Positions 1 to 7,995 of a stretch of 58,968 nt of DNA are shown here, in pieces. The stretch is from contig NZ_VTEI01000008.1 in the NCBI RefSeq assembly GCF_008180415.1, forward strand, positions 1 to 58,968, read 5' to 3'. The notes under the pieces were generated by a model, which saw only the letters and a list, made by a program, of their open reading frames with translations, was not told the DNA's origin and did no database searches. Source of the stretch: Rossellomorea vietnamensis (GTDB taxonomy: Bacteria > Bacillota > Bacilli > Bacillales > Bacillaceae_B). The position numbers were made by a program, and so were the translations under genes. How positions within the stretch are numbered: position 1 is the stretch's first letter; the number at the start of each line of letters is the position of its first letter.

Positions 1-269
<269 letters not shown>

Positions 270-430
270 CAGTAAAAAGCACAGGCGGCTTGAACAGAGG
301 CGACAGGCATATGACCCCGATCCTCTAGCCGCCGGAGTTGGATTGCAAAATGCAGCGAAACTCGGAATACTTTCTTCTTTCTTCTAATACTTTATCTAGT
401 TTTGAGTGAATAATTTTTTTCAAAAAACAC

Positions 431-458
431 TTGCAAAAATTATAAAACTCGTTATAAT
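431..458 (+). promoter_or_regulatory. Promoter-like sequence ahead of 5S rRNA
   Basis: TTGCAA at 431-436 and TATAAT at 453-458 are separated by 16 bp, a good sigma-A arrangement in the 23S-5S spacer. It could supply extra transcription of 5S and the long tRNA cluster independently of the rRNA operon promoters. The remainder of the spacer (270-430) shows nothing else I can name. Confidence 0.55.
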
Positions 459-483
459 AGAACTTGTCCCTAAAAAGACAACG

Positions 484-600
<117 letters not shown>

Positions 601-610
601 TTAGTATTAT

Positions 611-685
611 TCCGCAGTAGCTCAGTGGTAGAGCTATCGGCTGTTAACCGATCGGTCGCAGGTTCGAGTCCTGCCTGCGGAGCCA
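611..685 (+). tRNA. tRNA-Asn (GTT)
   Basis: Cloverleaf of 75 nt with anticodon loop CTGTTAA, T-arm GGTTCGAGTCC and encoded CCA. First tRNA of the cluster, 10 nt after 5S. Confidence 0.97.
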
Positions 686-690
686 ATAAT

Positions 691-782
691 GGAGAGCTGT
701 CCGAGTGGCCGAAGGAGCACGATTGGAAATCGTGTAGGCGGGTAACCCTGTCTCAAGGGTTCAAATCCCTTGCTCTCCGCCA
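691..782 (+). tRNA. tRNA-Ser (GGA)
   Basis: 92-nt class II tRNA with a long variable arm and anticodon loop TGGAAAT. CCA is encoded. Confidence 0.97.
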
Positions 783-794
783 TTATAACTTTAA

Positions 795-869
795 GGCCCA
801 TTGGTCAAGCGGTTAAGACACCGCCCTTTCACGGCGGTAACACGGGTTCGAATCCCGTATGGGTCACCA
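795..869 (+). tRNA. tRNA-Glu (TTC)
   Basis: 75 nt, anticodon loop CTTTCAC, T-arm GGGTTCGAATCCC, CCA encoded. Confidence 0.97.
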
Positions 870-924
870 GGTTTTTTACGAAGCAAGTAATCATCAAGCA
901 TACATAAGTGCTTGTTAAATTCAC

Positions 925-1000
925 GGAGGATTAGCTCAGCTGGGAGAGCATCTGCCTTACAAGCAGAGGGTCGGCGGTTCGATCCCGTCATCCTCCACCA
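925..1000 (+). tRNA. tRNA-Val (TAC)
   Basis: 76 nt, anticodon loop CTTACAA, acceptor stem GGAGGAT/ATCCTCC, CCA encoded. Confidence 0.97.
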
Positions 1001-1045
1001 TGTTTTTTACGAAACGAAGCGGAGTAAAAAACTACATTATATTGT

Positions 1046-1119
<74 letters not shown>

Positions 1120-1177
1120 TACCATTTGACTTACGTCAAGTAGTAAAAAGATATTTTGACTAACGTCAAAAATCTCT

Positions 1178-1254
1178 GGTCCGGTAGTTCAGTTGGTTAG
1201 AATGCCTGCCTGTCACGCAGGAGGTCGCGGGTTCGAGTCCCGTCCGGACCGCCA
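1178..1254 (+). tRNA. tRNA-Asp (GTC)
   Basis: 77 nt, anticodon loop CTGTCAC, acceptor GGTCCGG/CCGGACC, CCA encoded. Two small perfect hairpins (1126-1139, 1154-1171) separate it from tRNA-fMet. Confidence 0.97.
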
Positions 1255-1289
1255 TTTTAAAATTAACAAATACAATTTCAAAAAAAACT

Positions 1290-1433
1290 AAGCTCAAACT
1301 AAGAGGGTTTCGATAAGCAAGAAGTTCAAGGAAGCAACTGAGTGAACACCGGAGCGCACTGACAGGTGCGTGAGGATGTGAGCGAAGGCGCTGACGAAGA
1401 AATTCGCAGCTTAGCGGAAGCCGAAACTAATAA
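1290..1433 (+). other. Structured spacer element inside the tRNA cluster
   Basis: The only long spacer in the tRNA cluster. Its ends are complementary (GGTTTCG at about 1306 and CGAAAC at about 1423; AAGC and GCTT just inside), and it has an internal stem CGCAC/GTGCG around 1354-1369. The segment from GGAAGCAACTGAGTGAACACC to GATGTGAGCGAAG resembles a sequence I recall from other Bacillaceae rRNA/tRNA regions. It may be a processed RNA or a dispersed element; its function is unknown to me. Confidence 0.4.
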
Positions 1434-1509
1434 GGCTCAGTAGCTCAGTTGGTAGAGCAATGGACTGAAAATCCATGTGTCGGCGGTTCGATTCCGTCCT
1501 GAGCCACCA
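1434..1509 (+). tRNA. tRNA-Phe (GAA)
   Basis: 76 nt, anticodon loop CTGAAAA, acceptor GGCTCAG/CTGAGCC, CCA encoded. Confidence 0.97.
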
Positions 1510-1520
1510 TTTTCCAGATT

Positions 1521-1596
<76 letters not shown>

Positions 1597-1607
1597 TCGG
1601 GATATTT

Positions 1608-1691
1608 GGAGGGGTAGCGAAGTGGCTAAACGCGGCGGACTGTAAATCCGCTCCTTCGGGTTCGGCAGTTCGAATCTGCCCCCCTCCACCA
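1608..1691 (+). tRNA. tRNA-Tyr (GTA)
   Basis: 84-nt class II tRNA, anticodon loop CTGTAAA, long variable arm, CCA encoded. Confidence 0.97.
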
Positions 1692-1733
1692 TCTCTTACT
1701 AGGCAAAGTAAGATCAATAAAAGATAATTTCAT

Positions 1734-1807
1734 AGGGGTATAGTTTAAAGGTAGAACAGAGGTCTCCAAAACCTCCAGTGTGGGTTCGATTCCTACTACC
1801 CCTGCCA
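1734..1807 (+). tRNA. tRNA-Trp (CCA)
   Basis: 74 nt, anticodon loop CTCCAAA, CCA tail encoded. Confidence 0.97.
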
Positions 1808-1819
1808 ATTTAACTTGTG

Positions 1820-1895
1820 GCGATTGTGGCGAAGTGGTTAACGCATCGGATTGTGGTTCCGACATTCGTGGGTTCGATTCCCATCAGTCGCCCCA
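1820..1895 (+). tRNA. tRNA-His (GTG)
   Basis: 76 nt, anticodon loop TTGTGGT. The base before it (G at 1819) can serve as the G-1 that pairs with C73, as expected for tRNA-His. CCA encoded. Confidence 0.96.
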
Positions 1896-1938
1896 TAAGT
1901 TTTCACCCATTACTTCATAGCTGCATATAATATATCAG

Positions 1939-2013
1939 TGGGCTATAGCCAAGCGGTAAGGCATCGCACTTTGACTGCGACATGCGTTGGTTCGAATCCA
2001 GCTAGCCCAGCCA
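1939..2013 (+). tRNA. tRNA-Gln (TTG)
   Basis: 75 nt, anticodon loop CTTTGAC, acceptor TGGGCTA/TAGCCCA, CCA encoded. Confidence 0.97.
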
Positions 2014-2017
2014 ATTT

Positions 2018-2092
2018 GCGGAAGTAGTTCAGTGGTAGAACACCACCTTGCCAAGGTGGGGGTCGCGGGTTCGAATCCCGTCTTCCGCTCCA
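2018..2092 (+). tRNA. tRNA-Gly (GCC)
   Basis: 75 nt, anticodon loop TTGCCAA, acceptor GCGGAAG/CTTCCGC, CCA encoded. Confidence 0.97.
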
Positions 2093-2094
2093 AT

Positions 2095-2168
<74 letters not shown>

Positions 2169-2175
2169 AACACTT

Positions 2176-2260
2176 GCCGGTGTGGCGGAATTGGCAGACG
2201 CGCACGACTCAAAATCGTGTTCCTTCTGGAGTGCCGGTTCGACCCCGGCCACCGGTACCA
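2176..2260 (+). tRNA. tRNA-Leu (CAA)
   Basis: 85-nt class II tRNA, anticodon loop CTCAAAA, variable arm TGTTCCTTCTGGAGT, CCA encoded. Confidence 0.97.
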
Positions 2261-2270
2261 TATGTATATT

Positions 2271-2344
2271 GCGGGTGTAGTTTAGTGGTAAAACCTCAGC
2301 CTTCCAAGCTGATGATGAGGGTTCGATTCCCTTCACCCGCTCCA
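2271..2344 (+). tRNA. tRNA-Gly (TCC)
   Basis: 74 nt, anticodon loop CTTCCAA, last tRNA of the cluster, CCA encoded. Confidence 0.97.
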
Positions 2345-2357
2345 TACATACATACAC

Positions 2358-2388
2358 AAGCCTTTCTCAAATTGAGAAAGGCTTTTTT
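2358..2388 (+). terminator. Terminator of the rRNA/tRNA operon
   Basis: Stem AAGCCTTTCTC/GAGAAAGGCTT followed by TTTTT, 14 nt after the last tRNA. Confidence 0.92.
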
Positions 2389-2718
2389 GTGTTCTTTTTT
2401 TATATTTATTAAATTGGAGGATATTGTTCTTTTGATGCTTACGATTATGCTGGAAACGTTTAATACGAAGGATGAGCATAAAGTGTTTATATTACCACTT
2501 TTAACTTTAATGCAGCGCCAATTAGGAACATTTAAGATCTCCTTTTGGACCAGCGTGTGCCTAGTTTCATTTGTTGAGAACAGTTGCTTGCCGCGGGTGG
2601 AAAGATGATTCCTAAATAGGTCGAAGTTAAGTACCGCTTTTTGAATCAGGAACAGTAACGAGTTGCTCTTATCAAATTAGAAGTCTTGTAAGGTAATTAC
2701 ATTTTAAAAATGGCTCTA
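2389..2718. other. Gene-free stretch after the tRNA operon
   Basis: No convincing gene. A short frame from ATG 2434 to 2608 has GGAGG about 15 nt upstream, but its residues look like random coding with no recognisable family. The rest is AT-rich without clear structure. Confidence 0.4.
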
Positions 2719-2796
2719 TTCGCATATATTGTTGCTTTCGGAAATCCACGGATACTAAGAGTTTTCTCTCTAATCGGGGAAGATCAGCTCTTTTAT
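2719..2796. repeat. Dispersed repeat R2, copy 1
   Basis: Shares CATATATTGTTGCTTTCGG and, about 40 bp on, TTTCTCTCTAATCGGGGAA and CTCTTTT with 24006-24092. The blocks are in the same order and orientation, and GGCT precedes both. It is non-coding; the family is unknown to me. Confidence 0.65.
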
Positions 2797-2858
2797 TGTA
2801 GTTGATTGTAAGTAATCAAAATTTTGCCCCTTCTTTGTCAATTCAGTATACCCTTTTA

Positions 2859-2872
2859 AGAAAGCGCTTCCA
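2859..2872 (+). promoter_or_regulatory. cre site (CcpA operator)
   Basis: AGAAAGCGCTTCCA matches the near-palindromic cre consensus (TGAAAGCGCTTTCA). It lies 31 bp upstream of the first ABC permease start and a TATACT-like -10 follows at 2874, so it indicates carbon catabolite repression of the sugar transporter. Confidence 0.7.
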
Positions 2873-2902
2873 TTATACTTTAGGAAAGTATTAAGTCAGG
2901 CG

Positions 2903-3853
2903 GTGATACCGGTGGAGACAAAGATTGAGACAGGGCCAGTGGGTCCGGAGATACAGATCAAAACGGCATCCATGAAGAAGAAAAGGTATAAGAGCATACT
3001 GACCTATGCAGCCTTTGTGGGACCAGCATTGCTGTTTTTCCTGGTGATTCAGATTGTGCCATTTTTAATGGGTCTTTATTATTCTTTTACTTCATGGAAT
3101 GGAGTCAGTTCAGCTGTGCAGTGGGTTGGAATTGAAAATTATATCAAAATTTTCACCAATGACCCGGCTTTCTATGAATCATTTAAATTTACAACTTTGT
3201 TTATGTTAGCAGCTGTTGTGATTAGTAACCTGATAGGGTTCAGCTTTGCGCTGATGCTTAATGCAGCCTTGAAAACTAGAAATATATTGAGAACGGTTTT
3301 CTTCATTCCTAATGTTATTGGCGGATTGCTGCTGGGATTCATCTGGCAGTTCATTTTTGTAAAAGGGTTTGCCGCGATTGGAAATATGACAGGTATCGGT
3401 TTTTTCGAAATGCCATGGCTGGGTGATGAGAACACTGCTTTCTGGGGAATAGTGATTGTCTTTGCCTGGCAGATAAGTGGATACATGATGGTCATCTATG
3501 TTGCCGCTTTGCAGGGAGTTGATAATTCACTTCTGGAGGCAGCTAAAATTGATGGAGCATCAGCGTGGGCAATTTTAACAAAGATCATTATCCCGTTAAT
3601 ATTGCCGGCATTTACGATTTGTTTCTTCTTGACGATTTCAATGGCCTTCAAGATATTTGATCTCAATATTTCCCTGACTGGCGGCGGACCTTTCAATTCG
3701 ACACAGTCAGTGGCCATTAATATCTATCAGGAAGCGTTCCAGAATAACCGTTATGGCTTGGGTACAGCGAAATCCATCTTATTCTTTGTGGTTGTGGCCG
3801 TTTTCACAACGGTTCAAGTGATGCTGACAAAGAAGAAGGAGGTTGAGGCATAA
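2903..3853 (+). CDS. Carbohydrate ABC transporter permease (MalF/MsmF type)
   Basis: A 316-residue inner-membrane permease of the binding-protein-dependent sugar importer family. After a polar N-terminus (about 35 residues) come about six hydrophobic segments. The EAA loop that contacts the ATPase is visible as EAAKIDGASAWAILTKIIIP around 213-232. The start is GTG 2903 with only a weak Shine-Dalgarno sequence; ATG 2972 (MKKKRYKS) is a reasonable alternative that removes 23 polar residues. It overlaps the next permease by one base. A cre site lies just upstream. No ATPase gene is found in the cluster; in Bacillus such importers commonly share MsmX, so I infer that here. The substrate cannot be read from the sequence. 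Confidence 0.9.
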   Translation: MIPVETKIETGPVGPEIQIKTASMKKKRYKSILTYAAFVGPALLFFLVIQIVPFLMGLYYSFTSWNGVSSAVQWVGIENYIKIFTNDPAFYESFKFTTLFMLAAVVISNLIGFSFALMLNAALKTRNILRTVFFIPNVIGGLLLGFIWQFIFVKGFAAIGNMTGIGFFEMPWLGDENTAFWGIVIVFAWQISGYMMVIYVAALQGVDNSLLEAAKIDGASAWAILTKIIIPLILPAFTICFFLTISMAFKIFDLNISLTGGGPFNSTQSVAINIYQEAFQNNRYGLGTAKSILFFVVVAVFTTVQVMLTKKKEVEA

Positions 3854-4680
3854 TGGGCAGCCGTTATACCAAAAGAACTTTTGTACTTGAAATCATCGGT
3901 ATTATTGTAGGACTTATTTTCCTGGTTCCCTTTTACTTTGTGCTGATCAACTCGGTCAAGCCTTTTGCAGCAATATTAATTGATGCAGCTGCATGGCCGG
4001 AAGAATTTCTGTTTTCCAACTACGCAAAGGTGTGGGAGATCATCAACTTTCCAAGAGCGTTTTGGAACTCTCTGGTCATCACCGTTTTCAGTAATATCGG
4101 TCTGGTGCTTATCAGTTCAATGGCTGCCTGGAAGATGGTTAGGACACCAGGCAGGTTTAGTAAGGTGCTGTTTGTGGTCTTTGTGTCTGCCATGGTCATT
4201 CCATTCCAGACCGTCATGATTCCTCTTATGAAACTGGGCGGTGCTCTGCATCTGACCAACAGCATTCTTGGATTAATCATTATGTATTTCGGTTTTGGAG
4301 TACCTCTGTCATTGTTTCTATTCCACGGTTTTGTTAAAACAGTACCAATAGAAATCGAGGAATCTGCGATGATTGATGGCTGCAGTCCATTTGGAGTGTT
4401 TTGGAGAATTGTATTCCCGCTTCTAAAGCCGATTACCGTTACAGTGATCATTTTGAACACCTTATGGATCTGGAACGATTACCTGCTTCCTTTGCTGGTT
4501 CTGCAAGATGCGGAGTTAAGGACGATTCCTTTGGCAGCGAGTTCTTTCTTTGCTCAATATACAAAACAGTGGGATATGGGACTTGCGGCATTGGTTCTTG
4601 GAATCACGCCCGTTATCATTTTCTTCCTGTTCTTACAGAAACATATCATTAAAGGAATTGCTGCAGGTTCTATTAAGTAG
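3853..4680 (+). CDS. Carbohydrate ABC transporter permease (MalG type)
   Basis: A 275-residue second permease, the MalG-type partner of the preceding gene. The ATG overlaps the upstream stop (TAATG), so the two are translationally coupled. An N-terminal membrane segment (about 11-31) precedes the transport domain. The EAA motif reads EIEESAMIDGCSPFGVFWRI near 175-194, and the C-terminus has the typical KHIIKGIAAGSIK ending of MalG-like proteins. Together with the upstream permease it should form the membrane channel of one sugar importer, with the lipoprotein encoded next as the receptor. Confidence 0.92.
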   Translation: MGSRYTKRTFVLEIIGIIVGLIFLVPFYFVLINSVKPFAAILIDAAAWPEEFLFSNYAKVWEIINFPRAFWNSLVITVFSNIGLVLISSMAAWKMVRTPGRFSKVLFVVFVSAMVIPFQTVMIPLMKLGGALHLTNSILGLIIMYFGFGVPLSLFLFHGFVKTVPIEIEESAMIDGCSPFGVFWRIVFPLLKPITVTVIILNTLWIWNDYLLPLLVLQDAELRTIPLAASSFFAQYTKQWDMGLAALVLGITPVIIFFLFLQKHIIKGIAAGSIK

Positions 4681-4751
4681 ATATAAAGTTCCTGGTAATA
4701 TCCAGGAATTTATATAAAATATGAATTAATACCAGGGAGGTTAAAATTTTT

Positions 4752-6038
4752 ATGAAACGTTTTCTGCTTTTATGTATGTCTTTAGTTTTCGTATTCGGTA
4801 TTGCTGCCGGATGCTCTTCTGAAAACACTTCAGGTAATTCCAATGGAAATTCTGATTCAGGAAATGAAGATGAAGTGGTTACACTAAACTTCTTCCAATT
4901 TAAGGTGGAAATTGCCGACCAGCTTGCGGAAATGATTAAAGAATTCGAGGCTGAGCATCCAAATATCAAAGTAAAGCTTGAAACAGTCGGCGGCGGTGCA
5001 GATTACGGTGCAGCTCTTAAGGCTAAATTTGCATCAGGAGAAGAGCCGGATATTTTCAACAACGGCGGCTTCAAAGAACTTGAACTTTGGAAAGAAAAAT
5101 TGGCGGATCTATCGGATGAGCCTTGGGTAGAGCATGTTCTTCCTATTGGCAAAGTCCCTATGACAGATGAAGACGGCAAGCTTTATGGTATGCCTGTAAA
5201 CCTTGAAGGATATGGCTTTGTGTATAACAAAGACCTTTTTGAAGAAGCAGGGATTACAGAAGCTCCTGCGACAATCGATGAATTGAAAGATGCATCTGAA
5301 AAATTGAAAGCTGCTAGAATCACTCCATTTTCTGCAGGATATGGCGAGTGGTGGGTAATCGGGCAGCATTTGCTGAACATCCCATTTGCTCAGCAGGATG
5401 ATCCAGTTGCTTTCATTGAAGGACTCTATGATGGATCTGAAAAAATCACAGGAAATGAGAAGTTCAAGGAATTTAAAGAAGTTCTTGATACTGAGCTTAA
5501 ATATGCAAACGACAACCCATTAACAACTGACTATAATACACAAGTCACTCTATTTGCTTCGGGTGAAACAGCTATGCTTCAACAGGGTAACTGGACTGAA
5601 AACATGATCACTGAAATTGATCCTGAAATCAACATGGGCTTCCTGCCAATCCCGAACAGCAACGATGAAAGGAGCGCAGACCGCCTGCCTGTAGGAGTAC
5701 CGAATAACTGGGTGCTGAATAAGAACTCTGAGCATCTTGAAGAAGCGAAAACATTCTTGGAATGGATGGTTTCTTCTGAAACAGGCAAACGCTATATCAC
5801 TGAAGAATTCGCCTTCATTCCAGCATTCGATAACATTGAGCCTGAAGGTCTTGGTGACCTTGGACAGTCTATCCTTGAGTACTCTAAAGAGGAAAAAACC
5901 ATTCCTTGGACTTGGTTCAGATGGCCGGATGGAGCGAATAAAGAATTCGCTGCAGCTATTCAGGAATACGCAGCTGGGAAAATCGACTATGATACATTGC
6001 TGGAAAGATTCCAGAAGTCTTGGGATAACTTGAAGTAA
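4752..6038 (+). CDS. ABC sugar-binding lipoprotein (SBP family 1)
   Basis: A 428-residue extracellular solute-binding lipoprotein. Signal peptide MKRFLLLCMSLVFVFGIAAG with a lipobox ending at Cys21, then a Ser/Asn/Gly-rich linker (about 22-38), then a family 1 binding fold (NFFQFKVE, DIFNNGGF, YGMPVN, WTWFRW). Start ATG 4752 has GGGAGG 11 bp upstream. It is unusual in being last in the transporter operon, after both permeases. A strong terminator follows at 6047. Conserved aromatic residues (several Trp) suggest a carbohydrate ligand; I cannot say which. Confidence 0.93.
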   Translation: MKRFLLLCMSLVFVFGIAAGCSSENTSGNSNGNSDSGNEDEVVTLNFFQFKVEIADQLAEMIKEFEAEHPNIKVKLETVGGGADYGAALKAKFASGEEPDIFNNGGFKELELWKEKLADLSDEPWVEHVLPIGKVPMTDEDGKLYGMPVNLEGYGFVYNKDLFEEAGITEAPATIDELKDASEKLKAARITPFSAGYGEWWVIGQHLLNIPFAQQDDPVAFIEGLYDGSEKITGNEKFKEFKEVLDTELKYANDNPLTTDYNTQVTLFASGETAMLQQGNWTENMITEIDPEINMGFLPIPNSNDERSADRLPVGVPNNWVLNKNSEHLEEAKTFLEWMVSSETGKRYITEEFAFIPAFDNIEPEGLGDLGQSILEYSKEEKTIPWTWFRWPDGANKEFAAAIQEYAAGKIDYDTLLERFQKSWDNLK

Positions 6039-6046
6039 GCATCTAA

Positions 6047-6082
6047 ATAGAAAGCATGTCTTCAAAAGACATGCTTTCTATT
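6047..6082 (+). terminator. Terminator after the ABC operon
   Basis: Long stem ATAGAAAGCATGTCTT/AGACATGCTTTCTAT with a short loop and a weak T-run following. It separates transporter transcription from the sensor kinase operon. Confidence 0.85.
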
Positions 6083-6109
6083 TCTATATGAACCGGCAGA
6101 AGCTTTCTG

Positions 6110-6123
6110 AAAAAACGCTTTCA
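6110..6123 (+). promoter_or_regulatory. cre-like site before the kinase operon
   Basis: AAAAAACGCTTTCA matches the right arm of the cre consensus (ACGCTTTCA) with mismatches in the left arm. Located about 60 bp upstream of the sensor kinase. It suggests a second point of catabolite repression in the cluster. Confidence 0.45.
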
Positions 6124-6180
6124 TTCGTTTGGGGATACGCACTATACTAGTGTATATGAGAGACTTGGAGGACCACCCTT

Positions 6181-7995
6181 ATGCTCAAGAACAGTATCCG
6201 GAATAAACTGATTGTCCTGCTGATGCTGACGACAATTATTCCCTTTGGAAGCTCCATTATCATTACATATTTATATACCAAGGATTCAATAGAAGAAGAG
6301 GTCGTCGAGGAAAGCAGCAATCTTCTTTATCAGGGGAAAGTCAACTTAGAAAGCTACGTCAATGAATTGAATGGCCTGACCATTTCACTCTACAATAATC
6401 CAGATTTCATTAACTATATGAGGTCGCCGGGATATGAAAGCAATTACCTTACCATAGGGATTGTCAAAAACGTCGTGCAAACGATTCTATATTCAGAAGA
6501 CACAATCAGAGGTGTCCGTATTTCTTTTGCTGAGGATGACCGGGTCGTTTCGGCAACTAAACATTCCACTGTGGTCTTTTCAGACAGAAAAAATGATTCC
6601 AGGAATGAGGCTTTCACGAATGCCAGGCTCAGCCCCTACAATATGTACATTGAGCCTGCTTACACCCAGCAGGCAAACACGGGAAAAACTTCTAAAAATA
6701 TTGTGAAGATACACAGGGCTTTCACTAATGTCCCGGATGATGAAGTTCTTGGGTATATTTCACTGGACATTGCCCCTGAAAAAATCGTGGATCTCAGCAG
6801 GAATCTATATAATGCCGATACTGAGGAATTCTATCTCCTGACGTCGGAGGGAGAACTGATCTACAGTTCAAACAGCGATATTTCGCGCAATCAGAAGAGC
6901 CAGGAATGGATTCCGGAGATTGTGGAAGGAAAAGAAACCTCCGGCACTCTTGAGTGGAAGGAAGACTCTTTCAGCGGGGTGATGATGTATGACAGGCTTT
7001 CTCCGTCTGCCGGCGGATGGATTCTAGTCAAAAGGGTGTCTTACGCTCATCTTTACGAAAGCGCTTTTAGTGTGGCGAAAATCAATATCATGTTCGGCGT
7101 TATCGGCCTGACTCTTGTGATCCTGTCAGTCCTGTTCGTTTCCTTTAAAATTACCTCACCGATCAGAGTGCTGCTTCATAATATCCAAAAAGTCGAAGAG
7201 GGAGACATGAAGATAGAATCTCAGTCTTTTGGCACGGATGAAATCGGGATGCTGGGGTCTCGCTTCCAGGAGATGATCACCAGGGTCAATCATCTGATTA
7301 ACAGAGAATACAAGCTGGAATTGGAAAATAAGACAAACCAGTTGAAGGTGCTGCAATCCCAAATCAACCCGCACTTTTTATATAATGCTTTTCAGTCCAT
7401 AGGCACAATCGCCTTGAAAAATAAAGTTCCCCAAATTTATACGCTGCTTACACATCTTTCTAAAATCATGAGGTACGGGATGAATATGGAAGAAGACATA
7501 GTGACACTGAGGAAAGAAATCAATTACACAAACGCCTACCTTCTACTGCAAAAAGAGAGATTTGGCGAACACCTCCATTATTCGGTTGAGGTAGATGAAA
7601 GCATCTGGGAAGCAAAAGTGCCTAAAATGCTGCTTCAGCCTGTTATTGAAAACTATTTCAAACATGGTTTCGATATCAGGGAGGGAACAGGGATACTAAA
7701 GTTGAAGTGTAGTAGAGAACAAGAATACCTGGTGATCGAAATCCAGGATAATGGGGCAGGGGTCACAGAAGAAAGGCTGAAAAAGATTCGTGCCCACTTT
7801 CAAACCAGTGCGAAGAACAAGACTGGCGGGGATACAAGCATAGGCTTAAAGAATGTGTATATGAGATTGAAGCTTTACTATGATTGTGAGGCAAGCCTTG
7901 ATTTTCAGAATATAGAAGGAGGGGGCTTTATGGTTACCATGAGGCTGCCGGCTGAGATGGAGGGTGAGACTCATGAAAGCACTCATCGTGGATGA
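6181..7995 (+). CDS. Sensor histidine kinase, YesM family
   Basis: A 604-residue membrane sensor kinase. TM1 is at about 9-29, then a ~265-residue extracellular sensing region, TM2 at about 298-321, a HAMP domain, a His_kinase domain with the phospho-acceptor His398 in QINPHFLYNAFQS, and a C-terminal HATPase (N box VIENYFKHG, G1 DNGAGV, G2 IGLKNV). This YesM architecture is typical of kinases regulating polysaccharide or sugar ABC importers in Firmicutes. Its stop overlaps the response regulator start, giving a coupled pair. The ligand is probably an extracellular sugar related to the transporter substrate (inference from context). Confidence 0.93.
   Translation: MLKNSIRNKLIVLLMLTTIIPFGSSIIITYLYTKDSIEEEVVEESSNLLYQGKVNLESYVNELNGLTISLYNNPDFINYMRSPGYESNYLTIGIVKNVVQTILYSEDTIRGVRISFAEDDRVVSATKHSTVVFSDRKNDSRNEAFTNARLSPYNMYIEPAYTQQANTGKTSKNIVKIHRAFTNVPDDEVLGYISLDIAPEKIVDLSRNLYNADTEEFYLLTSEGELIYSSNSDISRNQKSQEWIPEIVEGKETSGTLEWKEDSFSGVMMYDRLSPSAGGWILVKRVSYAHLYESAFSVAKINIMFGVIGLTLVILSVLFVSFKITSPIRVLLHNIQKVEEGDMKIESQSFGTDEIGMLGSRFQEMITRVNHLINREYKLELENKTNQLKVLQSQINPHFLYNAFQSIGTIALKNKVPQIYTLLTHLSKIMRYGMNMEEDIVTLRKEINYTNAYLLLQKERFGEHLHYSVEVDESIWEAKVPKMLLQPVIENYFKHGFDIREGTGILKLKCSREQEYLVIEIQDNGAGVTEERLKKIRAHFQTSAKNKTGGDTSIGLKNVYMRLKLYYDCEASLDFQNIEGGGFMVTMRLPAEMEGETHESTHRG

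Noticed and set aside
2434..2608. Small ORF after the tRNA cluster
   Set aside because: Weak site spacing, no recognisable protein character.
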